DNA of 64,000 bases from Bacteroidetes bacterium GWF2_33_16 (GCA_001768565.1 MEOE01000026.1:18925-82924), one strand, 5' to 3'; shown: positions 26,959 through 37,374, counted from the stretch's first letter. Program-made: numbers and translations. Notes: generated from the letters alone by a model not told the origin.

Positions 26959-27444
26959 TTATTTGTAGATTTTTACAATAGACTCATCTTTGCAATCTAA
27001 TAATAAATCCTGAATTGTTTTTTTAAACTCTGGATGAACAAATTTTAAAGCAATTTCGGCCAATGGAACCAATGTGAACTTGCGATTCTGTATTTGTGGA
27101 TGAGGAATTATCAATTGGGGTAATTTAATTATTTCATCATTAAAAAATAATATATCAATATCAATGGTTCTTGATTCGTAATTCTCAGCAGTTTTTACTC
27201 TTCCTAAAAGATCTTCAATTTGTTTTATTTCTAGTAATATTTCTAATGGGTCAAGTTGTGTTTCAATTATCAATGTTTGATTTAGAAAGGAAGTACTGGC
27301 TTCAAATCCCCATGGAGCGCTCTCGTAAATTCGAGACTTCGTATTTATTTCCCCAATATTTTTTTGAATATATCCTTCTGCTTGATTAAGCATTAATAAT
27401 CGATCCGTTAAATTACTTCCCAATAAAAGAAAAACCTTATTCAT
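26959..27444 (-). CDS. folK: 2-amino-4-hydroxy-6-hydroxymethyldihydropteridine pyrophosphokinase (HPPK)
   Basis: Catalyses pyrophosphoryl transfer from ATP to 6-hydroxymethyl-dihydropterin in folate synthesis. The family's start (VFLLLGSNLTDRLLMLNQA), the middle SAPWGFEASTSFLNQ and the metal-binding signature RTIDIDILFFND are all present, followed by IPHPQIQNRKFTLVPLAEI. Length of 161 residues fits a stand-alone HPPK. Confidence 0.96.
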   Translation of the reverse strand: MNKVFLLLGSNLTDRLLMLNQAEGYIQKNIGEINTKSRIYESAPWGFEASTSFLNQTLIIETQLDPLEILLEIKQIEDLLGRVKTAENYESRTIDIDILFFNDEIIKLPQLIIPHPQIQNRKFTLVPLAEIALKFVHPEFKKTIQDLLLDCKDESIVKIYK

Positions 27445-27558
27445 ATAAAATAATTGAATTCTAAAATTAAATCAAGAAACAGGCATCCAAATTAGACATT
27501 ATTTTTTAAATTAGCCTTTTGACTCAAAAATTTATGTTTAATTAAAAAATTATATAAT

Positions 27559-29325
27559 ATGAAAGGTTTTTTTAAGTACTTACTAGCATCAATATTAGGT
27601 GTAATTATCGCTATGTTTCTCTTCTTTTTTATTACTATTGGAATAATTGGAGCAGCAATATCAAAACAAGATCAAGTAGTAAAAATTGAAAAGAATACCA
27701 TTTTGCATATTACTCTCGATCAGGAAATAACCGATCGAAGTAACAAGAATCCAATGGAAGCTTTCGACTTTACAAGTTTTAAACCCACAACTCAACTGGG
27801 ATTAAACAGTATTCTTGAAAATATCAAAAAAGCTAAGGATGATGGAAATATTGCTGGTATTTATCTAGACTTGACTATTATTCCTGCCGGTATAGCTACC
27901 ATTGAAGAAATACGCAACGCGCTCCTTGATTTTAAAACATCAGGAAAATTCATTATTAGCTATGCTGATATATATACTCAACCTTCTTATTACCTGGCAA
28001 GTGTGGCTGATAAGGTTTACTTAAATCCCGAAGGAATGGTATTGTTTGCTGGTTTGCGAGCAGAAATGTTATTTTTTAAAGAAGCATTGCAAAAACTTGG
28101 TATTGAAATGCAGATTATTCGTCACGGCAAGTTTAAAAGTGCTATGGAGCCATTTATGTATACGAAAATGAGCGACGAGAATCGTGAGCAAACAATGACA
28201 TATCTTAATGCAATTTGGAATAAAATGCTTGTTGGTATATCCGAAACAAGGAATATTTCTGTTGATGACTTAAATAAAATTGCCAATAACTTATCAATAA
28301 AGAATGCTGAAACAGCCGTTGAATTTAAATTTATTGACGGATTAAAATACAAAGATGAATTATTGGATGAATTAAAGGAGAAAACAGAAAAGAAAAGTAT
28401 AGACAAGATTAAAACTATTAATCTGAGTAAATATTCAAAGGTTCCCAAGCAAGGCCGCAAAGCACTAGAAAAAAATAAGATTGCTGTAATTTATGCAAGT
28501 GGAAATGTAATTATGGGCGAAGGAGCTGAAGGAACTATTGGATCAGATCGTATTTCAAAAGCAATTAGAAATGCTCGCATGGACACTTCTGTTAAAGCTA
28601 TTGTTTTTAGAGTAAATTCAGGTGGAGGCGATCCATTGGCTTCTGAAGTAATATGGAGAGAAGTTAAACTGGCACAAGAAGTTAAACCCGTTATTGCATC
28701 TTTAGGTGATGTGGCGGCTTCGGGAGGCTATTATATTGTTTGCCCTGCACAAACCATTGTTGCCAGCCCTAACACTATTACCGGATCAATTGGTGTGTTT
28801 GGTGCATTGCCAAATGGTAAAGAGCTGATGAATAAAAAACTTGGAATATATACTGATGTTGCTAAAACCAATGAAAATGCTGACATGGGTTCTTTTTTCA
28901 GACCTCTGACAGCTCAAGAAAGAGAATTTATTCAGTTCGAGATAGAAGAGATTTATGGAACGTTTATTACTCATGTTGCCGAAGGCAGGAGTATGACCAA
29001 AGAAGAAGTAGATGAAATAGGGCAAGGTAGAGTATGGAGCGGAGCAAATGCTATTGAGATAGGTTTAATAGATGAGTTCGGTGGACTTGATAAAGCAATT
29101 GAACTTGCTGCTCTGGCTGCTAATCTGGAAGAATACAGAGTGATTGAATTGCCAAAACTAAAAGATCCTTTTGAGCAAATCTTGGAAGATTTAAAAGGCA
29201 ATGTTAGAGTATCTATATTAAAAAATGAATTGGGTGACGAATATGTATATTACGAAACTCTTCAAAATATTAAATCGATGAAGGGCATTCAAGCTCGAAT
29301 CCCATTTGAGATAGAAATTTATTAA
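27559..29325 (+). CDS. sppA: Signal peptide peptidase SppA, 67K type
   Basis: A membrane-anchored serine protease that degrades cleaved signal peptides. One N-terminal helix (about 5-33) is followed by tandem S49 domains, as in the E. coli-type long form. The catalytic lysine of the N-domain is K193 in KFKSAMEPF and the nucleophile is S388 in AASGGYY. Length (588 aa) is typical. A strong terminator follows the gene. Confidence 0.95.
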   Translation: MKGFFKYLLASILGVIIAMFLFFFITIGIIGAAISKQDQVVKIEKNTILHITLDQEITDRSNKNPMEAFDFTSFKPTTQLGLNSILENIKKAKDDGNIAGIYLDLTIIPAGIATIEEIRNALLDFKTSGKFIISYADIYTQPSYYLASVADKVYLNPEGMVLFAGLRAEMLFFKEALQKLGIEMQIIRHGKFKSAMEPFMYTKMSDENREQTMTYLNAIWNKMLVGISETRNISVDDLNKIANNLSIKNAETAVEFKFIDGLKYKDELLDELKEKTEKKSIDKIKTINLSKYSKVPKQGRKALEKNKIAVIYASGNVIMGEGAEGTIGSDRISKAIRNARMDTSVKAIVFRVNSGGGDPLASEVIWREVKLAQEVKPVIASLGDVAASGGYYIVCPAQTIVASPNTITGSIGVFGALPNGKELMNKKLGIYTDVAKTNENADMGSFFRPLTAQEREFIQFEIEEIYGTFITHVAEGRSMTKEEVDEIGQGRVWSGANAIEIGLIDEFGGLDKAIELAALAANLEEYRVIELPKLKDPFEQILEDLKGNVRVSILKNELGDEYVYYETLQNIKSMKGIQARIPFEIEIY

Positions 29326-29342
29326 ATCGCTTTTCAAATTTT

Positions 29343-29374
29343 AAAACGGCCACACATGTTGGCCGTTTTTTTAT
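29343..29374 (+). terminator. Rho-independent terminator after sppA
   Basis: Ten-pair stem AAAACGGCCA / TGGCCGTTTT with a short loop, followed by a run of T. Confidence 0.88.
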
Positions 29375-29443
29375 TTTGAGTCTTTCAAATAGCATAAAAA
29401 AGTAGTACTTTAGGCTTTTTGTTTTAAACCAAAACCATTATAA

Positions 29444-30556
29444 ATGGAGATATTAAGAAAAATTTTACTTCCTGTTTTATTCCCTATTAGTTTGATATAT
29501 GGTTTGGTAGTATATATCCGAAACAGACTATACGATAATCATATTTTTCTTAAACCAGCCGAATTTAAAATCCCACTTATAACCATTGGTAATATAACTG
29601 TTGGAGGTACAGGAAAAACTCCACATACCGAGTTTTTAATTGATACTTTAAAAACCCAATTTAAGATTGCAACTTTGAGCCGGGGATACAAAAGAAAAAG
29701 CAAGGGATTTGTACTTGCATCGATCGAATCAACAACAGCAGAGATTGGTGATGAACCCAGGCAGATTAAACAAAAATTTCCAGAAATTATTGTAGCAGTT
29801 GACAGTAATCGTGCCCGAGGAATTAGCATGTTATTAGAAAAATATCCCGATTTGGATGTAATTTTACTCGACGATGCTTTTCAGCACCGGCATGTAAAAG
29901 CAAACATGTCTATCCTGCTAATCGATTACTCCAAACCACTTTACAAAGATTTTATTTTACCTTTTGGCAATTTACGTGAGCAATCATCTGAAATGAGAAG
30001 GGCAAATATTATTATCATCACAAAAACACCTAAATCTCTGAAACCAATAGACCGGCGTATTGTTTTTACAGATCTTAAAGCGTTTCCTTTTCAGGATGTT
30101 TATTTTACCACATTTGACTATGGCGATCTTGTTCCTGTTTTTATGAATGAGATAAAAAATAGATCAATTACAGAAAGTAAGGATTTCAGCGTCTTATTGG
30201 TAACCGGAATAGCCAATCCAAAACCTTTACAGGACTATTTGCAAAGCTTTTTGAGTGAACAGGTTAAATTGATTAAGTTTCCAGATCACCATCAATTTAA
30301 TACATCTGATATTGAACAAATTAAAAATAAATTTGATGAGATAAATGCTTCTAAAAAGATTATTATTACTACCGAAAAAGATGCAATGCGTTTGCAAAAT
30401 TTTAGTAATATTGCCGATAATTTAAAAGAAAGTTGGTACTATATACCCATAAAAGTTGTTTTTCAAAACAACGACACTGATGAATTCAATAAAAAAATAA
30501 TCGATTATGTTAGAAAAAATAAAACACACAGTTTCCTTTATACAGGGAAAAATTAG
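29444..30556 (+). CDS. lpxK: Tetraacyldisaccharide 4'-kinase
   Basis: LpxK phosphorylates the lipid A disaccharide precursor at the inner membrane, so this organism makes lipid A and is Gram-negative. Features: N-terminal membrane segment, Walker A TVGGTGKTPH (about 50-59), LSRGYKRKSKG, and the LLDDAFQHRHV motif. Length (370 aa) is typical. Its 3' end overlaps the start of the purine nucleoside phosphorylase gene by 50 bases in another frame, so the two are probably co-transcribed. Confidence 0.96.
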   Translation: MEILRKILLPVLFPISLIYGLVVYIRNRLYDNHIFLKPAEFKIPLITIGNITVGGTGKTPHTEFLIDTLKTQFKIATLSRGYKRKSKGFVLASIESTTAEIGDEPRQIKQKFPEIIVAVDSNRARGISMLLEKYPDLDVILLDDAFQHRHVKANMSILLIDYSKPLYKDFILPFGNLREQSSEMRRANIIIITKTPKSLKPIDRRIVFTDLKAFPFQDVYFTTFDYGDLVPVFMNEIKNRSITESKDFSVLLVTGIANPKPLQDYLQSFLSEQVKLIKFPDHHQFNTSDIEQIKNKFDEINASKKIIITTEKDAMRLQNFSNIADNLKESWYYIPIKVVFQNNDTDEFNKKIIDYVRKNKTHSFLYTGKN

Positions 30557-31316
30557 TTATAAACCAGAGGTTGGGATAATTCTGGGAACTGGTTTGGGCG
30601 GCTTGGTAAAAGATATAAAAATTGATGTTTCGATAGAATATAAAGATATACCTGATTTTCCTGTATCAACAGTTGATGGACATCAGGGGCGGCTAATTTT
30701 TGGAACCCTTGGAGGAAAAAAGATTGTTGCAATGCAGGGACGTTTTCATTTTTACGAAGGTTACCCTATGGAGACTGTTACTTATCCGGTGCGTATAATG
30801 AAATACCTTGGAATAAAAACATTGTTATTATCAAACGCAAGCGGAGGTGTACATCCCGATTTCGAAATTGGCGATTTAATGATTATTAATGATCATATTA
30901 ATTTAATTCCCAATCCATTAATTGGCAAACATAATCCTGAATTTGGAGCTCGTTTTCCTGATATGAGTGATGCTTATAGCCATGTTCTTATCGAAAAAGC
31001 CCAAGCTATAGCCAAAAAACACAATATTAAAACCCAGCTTGGCTGTTATGTTGCAACCACCGGACCAACTTTTGAAACCCCAAAAGAATATCAGTATTTC
31101 AGAATAATCGGTGGCGATACTGTTGGTATGTCAACTGTACCTGAAGTTATTGTTGCCCGCCAAATGGGAATTCCTTGTTTTGCTATTTCAATAATCACCG
31201 ATCTAGGCGTACCAGGCAAAATTGTAAAAGTAACACACGAAGAAGTTCAAATAGTAGCAGCAAAAGCCGAAACAAAAATGACTCTCATAATGGAAGAACT
31301 TATTTCATCACTTTAA
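30507..31316 (+). CDS. punA: Purine nucleoside phosphorylase (trimeric PNP family)
   Basis: Cleaves purine nucleosides with phosphate in salvage. GIILGTGLGGLV is the phosphate-binding start, followed by QGRFHFYEGY, LLSNASGGVHP, ATTGPTFETPKEY and GMSTVPEVIVARQMG. This is the type I (trimeric, guanosine/inosine) family, 269 residues. The start overlaps lpxK by 50 bases and is supported because it leads directly into the family's N-terminal helix. Confidence 0.93.
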   Translation: MLEKIKHTVSFIQGKISYKPEVGIILGTGLGGLVKDIKIDVSIEYKDIPDFPVSTVDGHQGRLIFGTLGGKKIVAMQGRFHFYEGYPMETVTYPVRIMKYLGIKTLLLSNASGGVHPDFEIGDLMIINDHINLIPNPLIGKHNPEFGARFPDMSDAYSHVLIEKAQAIAKKHNIKTQLGCYVATTGPTFETPKEYQYFRIIGGDTVGMSTVPEVIVARQMGIPCFAISIITDLGVPGKIVKVTHEEVQIVAAKAETKMTLIMEELISSL

Positions 31317-31322
31317 TAGCAG

Positions 31323-31346
31323 AGGCCGGAATTACCCGGCTTTTTT
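31323..31346 (+). terminator. Terminator-like hairpin directly abutting the MFS start codon
   Basis: Stem GCCGG / CCGGC with loop AATTAC, extended by weak outer pairs, then six T residues that end at the base before the ATG of the next gene. Confidence 0.65.
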
Positions 31347-32525
31347 ATGGAAAAACCCAATAAATTTCAGCTTGGTAATGTATTGCTTCTTTCCTTTACA
31401 CATTTTATGCACGATGTGTATGCAGCTTTTCTTGCTCCTGTTCTGCCATTATTAATTGAGAAGTTAAAAATAAATTATACGCTTGCCAGCCTTCTTACTG
31501 TATTTCAGCAAGTACCGTCGTTGCTAAATCCACTAATTGGAATCCTTGCCAGCAATATAAAAATTAGATATCTGGTAATTATTGCTCCTGCTGTTACTAC
31601 TATATCAATGAGTTTTATTGGATTAGCTCCAAATTATGCAGTTCTGGCAATTTTGCTTTTTGTTATGGGATTAAGCAGTGCCTTATTTCATGTTCCTATG
31701 CCGGTTTTGGTCAAAAAATCATCAGGCGAAAGAATTGGTAAGGGAATCAGTTTCTTTATGCTCGGAGGAGAGGCTGCACGGACTCTCGGACCACTTATTA
31801 TTATTGGAGCTGTATCGGTTTGGGGATTGGAGGGTACTTATAAACTAATTCCATTTGGGTTAATCGTTTCCGTTGTTCTTTATTTGCGATTAAAAAATTT
31901 AAAATTATCAGAAGAAATAAAGAGCGAAAATCCTTTAAGAGGAATAAAAAGTACATTTTTAAACCATATGAATTTTTTTATTCTTATAGGATTAATAATG
32001 CTCTTGCATGGGTTTATGAGAGCTTGTATGTCGACATTTCTTCCCACCTATTTGTCGGTTAAAGGAATGAGCCTTTGGTTTGGAGGAATCTCCCTTTCGG
32101 TATATGAGTTAGCAGGAGCTATTGGCATTTACCTTTCCGGCACATTCTCTGATAAAACTGGACGAATAAAAATGTTGGTTTCAATTGTTTGCCTTGCTCC
32201 TATTTTTATGATTCTTTTTCTTTTCTCAAATCAATTAATGATTTTCCCATCATTAGCATTGCTTGGACTATTTCTCTTATCAGTAACTCCGGTAATCCTC
32301 GCTATGGTTATGGATATTGACTCAAAACACTCCGTTTTTCTAAGTAGTATTTTTATGTTTCTCTCGTTTGTCTCAGCGTCATTTACAGCATTATTTGTTG
32401 GGATAATGAGTGATTGGGTTGGATTAATTAATACATACAAGATTTCTGCAGCAATTGCATTTCTGGCAATACCAGTTGTTTTTATATTAAAAAGAAGTTT
32501 TAATTCACCAAAACGAATATCCTGA
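31347..32525 (+). CDS. MFS transporter, fosmidomycin-resistance (Fsr)-like
   Basis: A polytopic protein of 392 residues with about 12 helices. The N-terminal stretch HFMHDVYAAFLAPVLPLL and the domain order recall the Fsr subgroup of MFS drug efflux proteins (GGEAARTLGPLI, FSDKTGRIKML). Substrate unknown. There is no room for an RBS other than within the terminator-like T-run before the ATG, and the next in-frame Met is inside the first helix. Translation may therefore depend on readthrough from the upstream gene. Confidence 0.85.
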   Translation: MEKPNKFQLGNVLLLSFTHFMHDVYAAFLAPVLPLLIEKLKINYTLASLLTVFQQVPSLLNPLIGILASNIKIRYLVIIAPAVTTISMSFIGLAPNYAVLAILLFVMGLSSALFHVPMPVLVKKSSGERIGKGISFFMLGGEAARTLGPLIIIGAVSVWGLEGTYKLIPFGLIVSVVLYLRLKNLKLSEEIKSENPLRGIKSTFLNHMNFFILIGLIMLLHGFMRACMSTFLPTYLSVKGMSLWFGGISLSVYELAGAIGIYLSGTFSDKTGRIKMLVSIVCLAPIFMILFLFSNQLMIFPSLALLGLFLLSVTPVILAMVMDIDSKHSVFLSSIFMFLSFVSASFTALFVGIMSDWVGLINTYKISAAIAFLAIPVVFILKRSFNSPKRIS

Positions 32526-32568
32526 GACACTAGCTCTCTCAATTAATAAGAGTTTCGCAAAGAAATAG

Positions 32569-35500
32569 CTAGAACCTTTCAGCAACTACAACCGGTTTTC
32601 GATACTTTTTCACATTCCCTTTCAGATCAAAAATCTCGAAATAAATTACATACACCCCTTTGGGCGTTTTCTGATTTTGATCCGTCAATCCATCCCACGA
32701 AATCGTATTATCTATTCCTAATAAGAGATTATTTGCAAGATACTTAATCAACCTCCCGCGTGAGTCGTAGATTTTAATATTTGCAGTATTTCCGGGATTA
32801 TCAAATGTCAATTGAATATCTATTACATCCTCAAATCCATCATTATCAGGAGAAAATACTTCCGGATAAACTTTTATCTTGTCATCTGATTCAGTTATAT
32901 CTTTAAACTGCGAATTTTTATATGCAGGAGTAGCAAAACCAACAAGTTCTGATGCGGAGTGCCAGTTCGATTTATCATCTGTAGGGCGATCCGGATTTAT
33001 TCTTTCAAGTGAGACTCCATCAACAGTTGCCAATAAGGCAAAATGCATGTCCTTATCATAAGCCATATTATCAATAATATTCTCGTATTGATCGAGTAAT
33101 ATGGCTCTTCCCAAATCATCATTAAAAGACGGTAGACTGCTTATATTAACAAAACCGCGTTCGTTGGATGTGTAATAATTCTGCTGGAGAACCAATGAAT
33201 TTTCTGTTAAAACCACATAGTCTCCAGGGAAAACCAGATATCCATTATCTGCAATAGTTTTTATTGATGTATAATCGCCTTTAATATCATCATATCCTGC
33301 TATTCGCAAGTTTTTAAGATCGATTGTTTTTTGCGACCGATTGTATAATTCTACAAAATCATAGCCTTCGCTACGTGGATTAAACAAAATCTCATTAATC
33401 ACTATATCATTATACTCTGGATTTACAGGAATAGCAAAACGGGCAGAGTTATAAGTTCCTATTTCGTTGCCGGAACAATCAGTAATTTCTCCTAATATCT
33501 CAAGATTATATATATTTCCGGATATAAATGAATTCTCAAATACAAGTGCTACAGATAGATAATCGGGCCCAGATGGAATAATGCTTACTGGTTTTCCAAT
33601 ACCCTGATCAACAATGTAATTAGTTAGCTCCATTGCTGAAATACTATCAAGCGACTCATTAAAAAATAGCCTGATAGAATAATTATCAATTACAGTGATT
33701 CTTAGCAATTCTAGTGCTGTAAAATCAGGATTGCTTGCCATAACGGAATTTTGTTGTCCAGGAGTTCCTCCGTCTACGTTTACCGATGCTGTCCAGTTAT
33801 TTTCGCCTCCACAAGGATTGTTGAGATCTATCTGCTCCAGAGACCAGCCTCCCTCAGCCTTAAATAAATTTTTATACCATTTATCGGTATAACTTATTGA
33901 TGATATTACAATTCCATTTTTGCTTTTTAAAGTAATGCTTTGACCCGAATTTGTTAATGCAGGGAAACCAGAAATAATAAGAGCCTTTCCATATTCCTTT
34001 AAAAAAGAATAAGCTACATCACTACATAATATTAAATATTCGCCCGACCCAATAATACAGAAAGGGATAGTTCTCTGGGTTGTACCTGCAATTAATTTCC
34101 AATCTGAGAGACTTATATCAAATTCTGTATTATTATAAATTTCAATATATTCATAAACAGGAAGATTTATTGCCGGATCAGGATCGGCCATAATCTCATT
34201 TATTAACACATCATAAGGCTGTTCAAGATAATATGTAAAATCAATATGTGTTGACTGAATAACATTATTACATCCATCGGAAATATTTTCCATTGTTAAC
34301 GTATGAACTGTATTCTCTAAAAACGAGTTTATAAAAAGTAAATCAACCTGTTTGCCATTTGGATTTAGTACTATTGAAAATGGATTTGCAATATTATTAT
34401 TTACAAAATAATTGGTTTTTGTTTGAGCAGAAATTGAATCTAGTGGTTCGGTAAAAAATAGTCTTAACTGATTTGCGGATATAACTTCGACATATAATAC
34501 CAGTGGAGCAACTGAATCTATGTTGTTTGAGAAAACAGAATTTTCAGTACCAGGCGTACCTCCATTTTCATTAACCGAGGCTGTCCAGTTAGTAATTCCT
34601 GAGCAGGTATTTAATGGATCAATACGTTCTATCGACCATCCACCATCTATTTTAGTATTGTCATTATACCATTGGGTTGTGAAACTAACCGACGAAATTA
34701 CTGTACTATCGGCTCTCGACAAGGTTATTGTTGCTCCTGAATTGGTAATTGCAGGAAATGAAGTAACTCCAAGCACATTCCCATACGAATTTAAATCGGC
34801 TACTGCAGTTGTTGTGCATAAAATAACATAAGCAGCCGAATCAAGAATATATGTTGGGATTTCTCTTTCAGTGGTACCCATTTTTATTTTCCATCCGGAA
34901 ATGTCTATTGGAAAAGGCGTGGTATTTAAAATCTCGACGTATTCGGAATTTGGCAGATTAACTTCAGGCGTTGGGTCGGCCATAATCTCATTTATTACAA
35001 TATCATTTGCCTCAGGAACTAAATAGAGAAATAATAGCTCTGCAATTAACATTGAATCAAGATTTCGATCTGCCACACTCTGTAACGCTAAACTATAATA
35101 TGTTTTGTTGATAAAATCAGTAGCAAATTGCAGCACAAGCTTTGTTGAATCTCCTGCAAAAACAACTGCAGACTGAGGATTACCTGATCCATTATCCAAA
35201 TAATAGTTTAAGGTATTTTCAGCGCTCTGGGTATCGGTAATTTTTGAGAAAGTTACCTGCAATTGATTTGATGAAATTATTTCTACACCAAGCGGCTTAA
35301 TGTACTCGAAAGTAAATGCAACAGAAGTATCAACGATCTCATTTCCTTTTAAATCCAAGCAGTTTTGAATTGTTATATTATACTCCTGCTGATTAACAAA
35401 TTTTTCATTATAAAAAAGAGTAACCGTTTTTAAATCAGCACTATTAAGCGATATTGAATCGGGGTTTCCAATACCACCATCAATACTATAATTTGTTTTA

Positions 35501-36297
35501 TTACGTACAGAAACAGAGTCCATCTTTTCGCTGAAAACAACTTCCATTTTAGTTGAAGTTTTTGCATTAACAGCTGATATTCTTGGTTTTATTGTATCTA
35601 AAATTTCTTCTCCAAAATAAAAATCATCCAGCCACAATTTCATGTCCTGTGCTGATGAATACTTATAGTAAATCCCAAAATTATTTGCTGTGGTATATGT
35701 TATATCAATGCCCGAACCTATTGAAACTAAATCGTCAAAATCTCCATCTTTATTAAATCTTATATCCCAATTACCATCAATAAATCTAACTATTTCGATG
35801 GCAGGTGCAGAACTGATACCTACCTGAAGCTCCCAATTAATAGTTGTGGTTGAAATAATCGTAGCTATACCATTCGTTATTTTTAACAGTTTTAAAAGAT
35901 CATCGGAGCCCGTAAAGTTAATCCCAATAGCATACCCATTAACTACTCCACCCGGGTACATCTGATTTGCACTAGCATCGGATGCTAAAAAAACGACCCA
36001 GTTGTTTGATGAAGATGGCGCATATCCATGCTTTACTCTAAATCTCCAACTTGCATTTTTTGTTGTTAGATCAAGGAAAGGAAGCACGCACGAAATTTGA
36101 TCCGAACCAGCATCAGGATTGTCAAAAACATGTTTAAGCGAAAAACTGCCTCTTATTGGAGAAATACCTGATGCAGCCCAACGACCCGTATTGCTTTGAG
36201 TCCAGGAACTAATATCACCACTTTCGAAATCTTCGGTTAGCTGAGCAAAAGAAAAAATCGGGATAGTCAAAAAAACAAATAAAAGTCTTTTAATCAT
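32569..36297 (-). CDS. Large exported protein with three lamin-tail domains and Ig-like repeats
   Basis: Signal peptide (1-18, ending FSFA). The N-terminal 200 residues resemble a carbohydrate/concanavalin-like sandwich (DFESGDISSWTQ...). SbsA/Big-5-like Ig repeats follow (about 235, 335, 590, 865; pattern VVFSEKMDSVS...KTNYSID). Three lamin-tail domains start near 430, 694 and 962 (VINEIMADP, VINEIMADP, VINEILFNP). The C-terminus from about 1142 (VFSPDNDGFEDVIDI... GVYVIYFEIFD) resembles FlgD-Ig or type-B type-IX-secretion sorting modules. Probably secreted to the cell surface; ligand or enzymatic role unknown. Confidence 0.83.
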   Translation of the reverse strand: MIKRLLFVFLTIPIFSFAQLTEDFESGDISSWTQSNTGRWAASGISPIRGSFSLKHVFDNPDAGSDQISCVLPFLDLTTKNASWRFRVKHGYAPSSSNNWVVFLASDASANQMYPGGVVNGYAIGINFTGSDDLLKLLKITNGIATIISTTTINWELQVGISSAPAIEIVRFIDGNWDIRFNKDGDFDDLVSIGSGIDITYTTANNFGIYYKYSSAQDMKLWLDDFYFGEEILDTIKPRISAVNAKTSTKMEVVFSEKMDSVSVRNKTNYSIDGGIGNPDSISLNSADLKTVTLFYNEKFVNQQEYNITIQNCLDLKGNEIVDTSVAFTFEYIKPLGVEIISSNQLQVTFSKITDTQSAENTLNYYLDNGSGNPQSAVVFAGDSTKLVLQFATDFINKTYYSLALQSVADRNLDSMLIAELLFLYLVPEANDIVINEIMADPTPEVNLPNSEYVEILNTTPFPIDISGWKIKMGTTEREIPTYILDSAAYVILCTTTAVADLNSYGNVLGVTSFPAITNSGATITLSRADSTVISSVSFTTQWYNDNTKIDGGWSIERIDPLNTCSGITNWTASVNENGGTPGTENSVFSNNIDSVAPLVLYVEVISANQLRLFFTEPLDSISAQTKTNYFVNNNIANPFSIVLNPNGKQVDLLFINSFLENTVHTLTMENISDGCNNVIQSTHIDFTYYLEQPYDVLINEIMADPDPAINLPVYEYIEIYNNTEFDISLSDWKLIAGTTQRTIPFCIIGSGEYLILCSDVAYSFLKEYGKALIISGFPALTNSGQSITLKSKNGIVISSISYTDKWYKNLFKAEGGWSLEQIDLNNPCGGENNWTASVNVDGGTPGQQNSVMASNPDFTALELLRITVIDNYSIRLFFNESLDSISAMELTNYIVDQGIGKPVSIIPSGPDYLSVALVFENSFISGNIYNLEILGEITDCSGNEIGTYNSARFAIPVNPEYNDIVINEILFNPRSEGYDFVELYNRSQKTIDLKNLRIAGYDDIKGDYTSIKTIADNGYLVFPGDYVVLTENSLVLQQNYYTSNERGFVNISSLPSFNDDLGRAILLDQYENIIDNMAYDKDMHFALLATVDGVSLERINPDRPTDDKSNWHSASELVGFATPAYKNSQFKDITESDDKIKVYPEVFSPDNDGFEDVIDIQLTFDNPGNTANIKIYDSRGRLIKYLANNLLLGIDNTISWDGLTDQNQKTPKGVYVIYFEIFDLKGNVKKYRKPVVVAERF

Positions 36298-36384
36298 GAA
36301 TATATTGATTAAATATTTATTTTTGAAAGATACAAAATGATATTGAGAAGATTGTTTAACCCTTAATTTTTAAAATTAATAAAA

Positions 36385-37374
36385 ATGAAAATTGCTGTTG
36401 TTGGTGCCACCGGTTTAGTTGGCAATGTTATGTTGCAGGTTCTGTTAGAACGCAAATTCCCATTTACTGAAATTCTATTAGTTGCATCAGAAAAATCGAT
36501 TGGCAAAAAGATTGATTTTAATGGTTCTCAACTCGAGATTATTGGAATGAAACAAGCCATATCATTAAAACCCGATATCGCAATTTTTTCAGCAGGCGGA
36601 TCTACATCCTTGCAATGGGCTCCCGAGTTTGCAAAAGCAGGAACCACTGTAATTGATAATTCCTCGGCATGGAGAATGTATGAAAATATAAAACTTGTTG
36701 TACCAGAAGTAAATGCACATGTTTTAACAAAAACAGATAAAATAATTGCTAATCCAAACTGCTCTACTATTCAGCTAGTAGTTGCTTTATCTCCCTTACA
36801 TAAAAAATACAAAATAAAAAGGTTGGTGGTTTCAACTTACCAATCAGTAACAGGGACTGGAGTAAAAGCCGTTGAACAACTCGAAAACGAACGCAAGGGA
36901 ATCGCCGGCGAAATGGCATATCCGCATCCGATTGATTTAAACTGTTTCCCTCATGGTGGTTCATTCGAAGAAAACGGATATACTTCAGAAGAAACCAAAC
37001 TGGTTAACGAAACCCGCAAAATTATTGGCGATCAAAGCATTCAGGTTACAGCTACTGTTGTCCGAATACCAGTAAAAGGAGGACACTCCGAAGCCATAAA
37101 TATTGAGTTCGAGAATGATTTCGATTTGGAAGAAGTTAAAAAACTACTAGCCTCCTCACCCGGAATTACACTACAGGATGACCCTTCAAAGAATCTTTAT
37201 CCAATGCCCAAGTATTCCGAAGGAAAAGACGATGTATTTGTTGGCCGTATCCGACGCGACTTTTCGCAACCAAAGAGTCTGAATATATGGATTGTTTCTG
37301 ATAATCTGCGTAAAGGAGCAGCAACCAATGCTGTTCAGATTGCTGAATACCTGGTTAAGAATAAGTTGGTTTAA
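36385..37374 (+). CDS. asd: Aspartate-semialdehyde dehydrogenase
   Basis: Reduces aspartyl phosphate to aspartate semialdehyde, feeding lysine/DAP and threonine synthesis. The N-terminal GATGLVGNVMLQVL is the NADP-binding loop, and NPNCSTIQLVVAL holds the catalytic Cys. STYQSVTGTGVKAV and the C-terminal GGHSEAINIEFE/ISDNLRKGAATNAVQIAE-type segments agree. Length (329 aa) is typical. The stop abuts that of the convergent helicase gene with no gap. Confidence 0.96.
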   Translation: MKIAVVGATGLVGNVMLQVLLERKFPFTEILLVASEKSIGKKIDFNGSQLEIIGMKQAISLKPDIAIFSAGGSTSLQWAPEFAKAGTTVIDNSSAWRMYENIKLVVPEVNAHVLTKTDKIIANPNCSTIQLVVALSPLHKKYKIKRLVVSTYQSVTGTGVKAVEQLENERKGIAGEMAYPHPIDLNCFPHGGSFEENGYTSEETKLVNETRKIIGDQSIQVTATVVRIPVKGGHSEAINIEFENDFDLEEVKKLLASSPGITLQDDPSKNLYPMPKYSEGKDDVFVGRIRRDFSQPKSLNIWIVSDNLRKGAATNAVQIAEYLVKNKLV

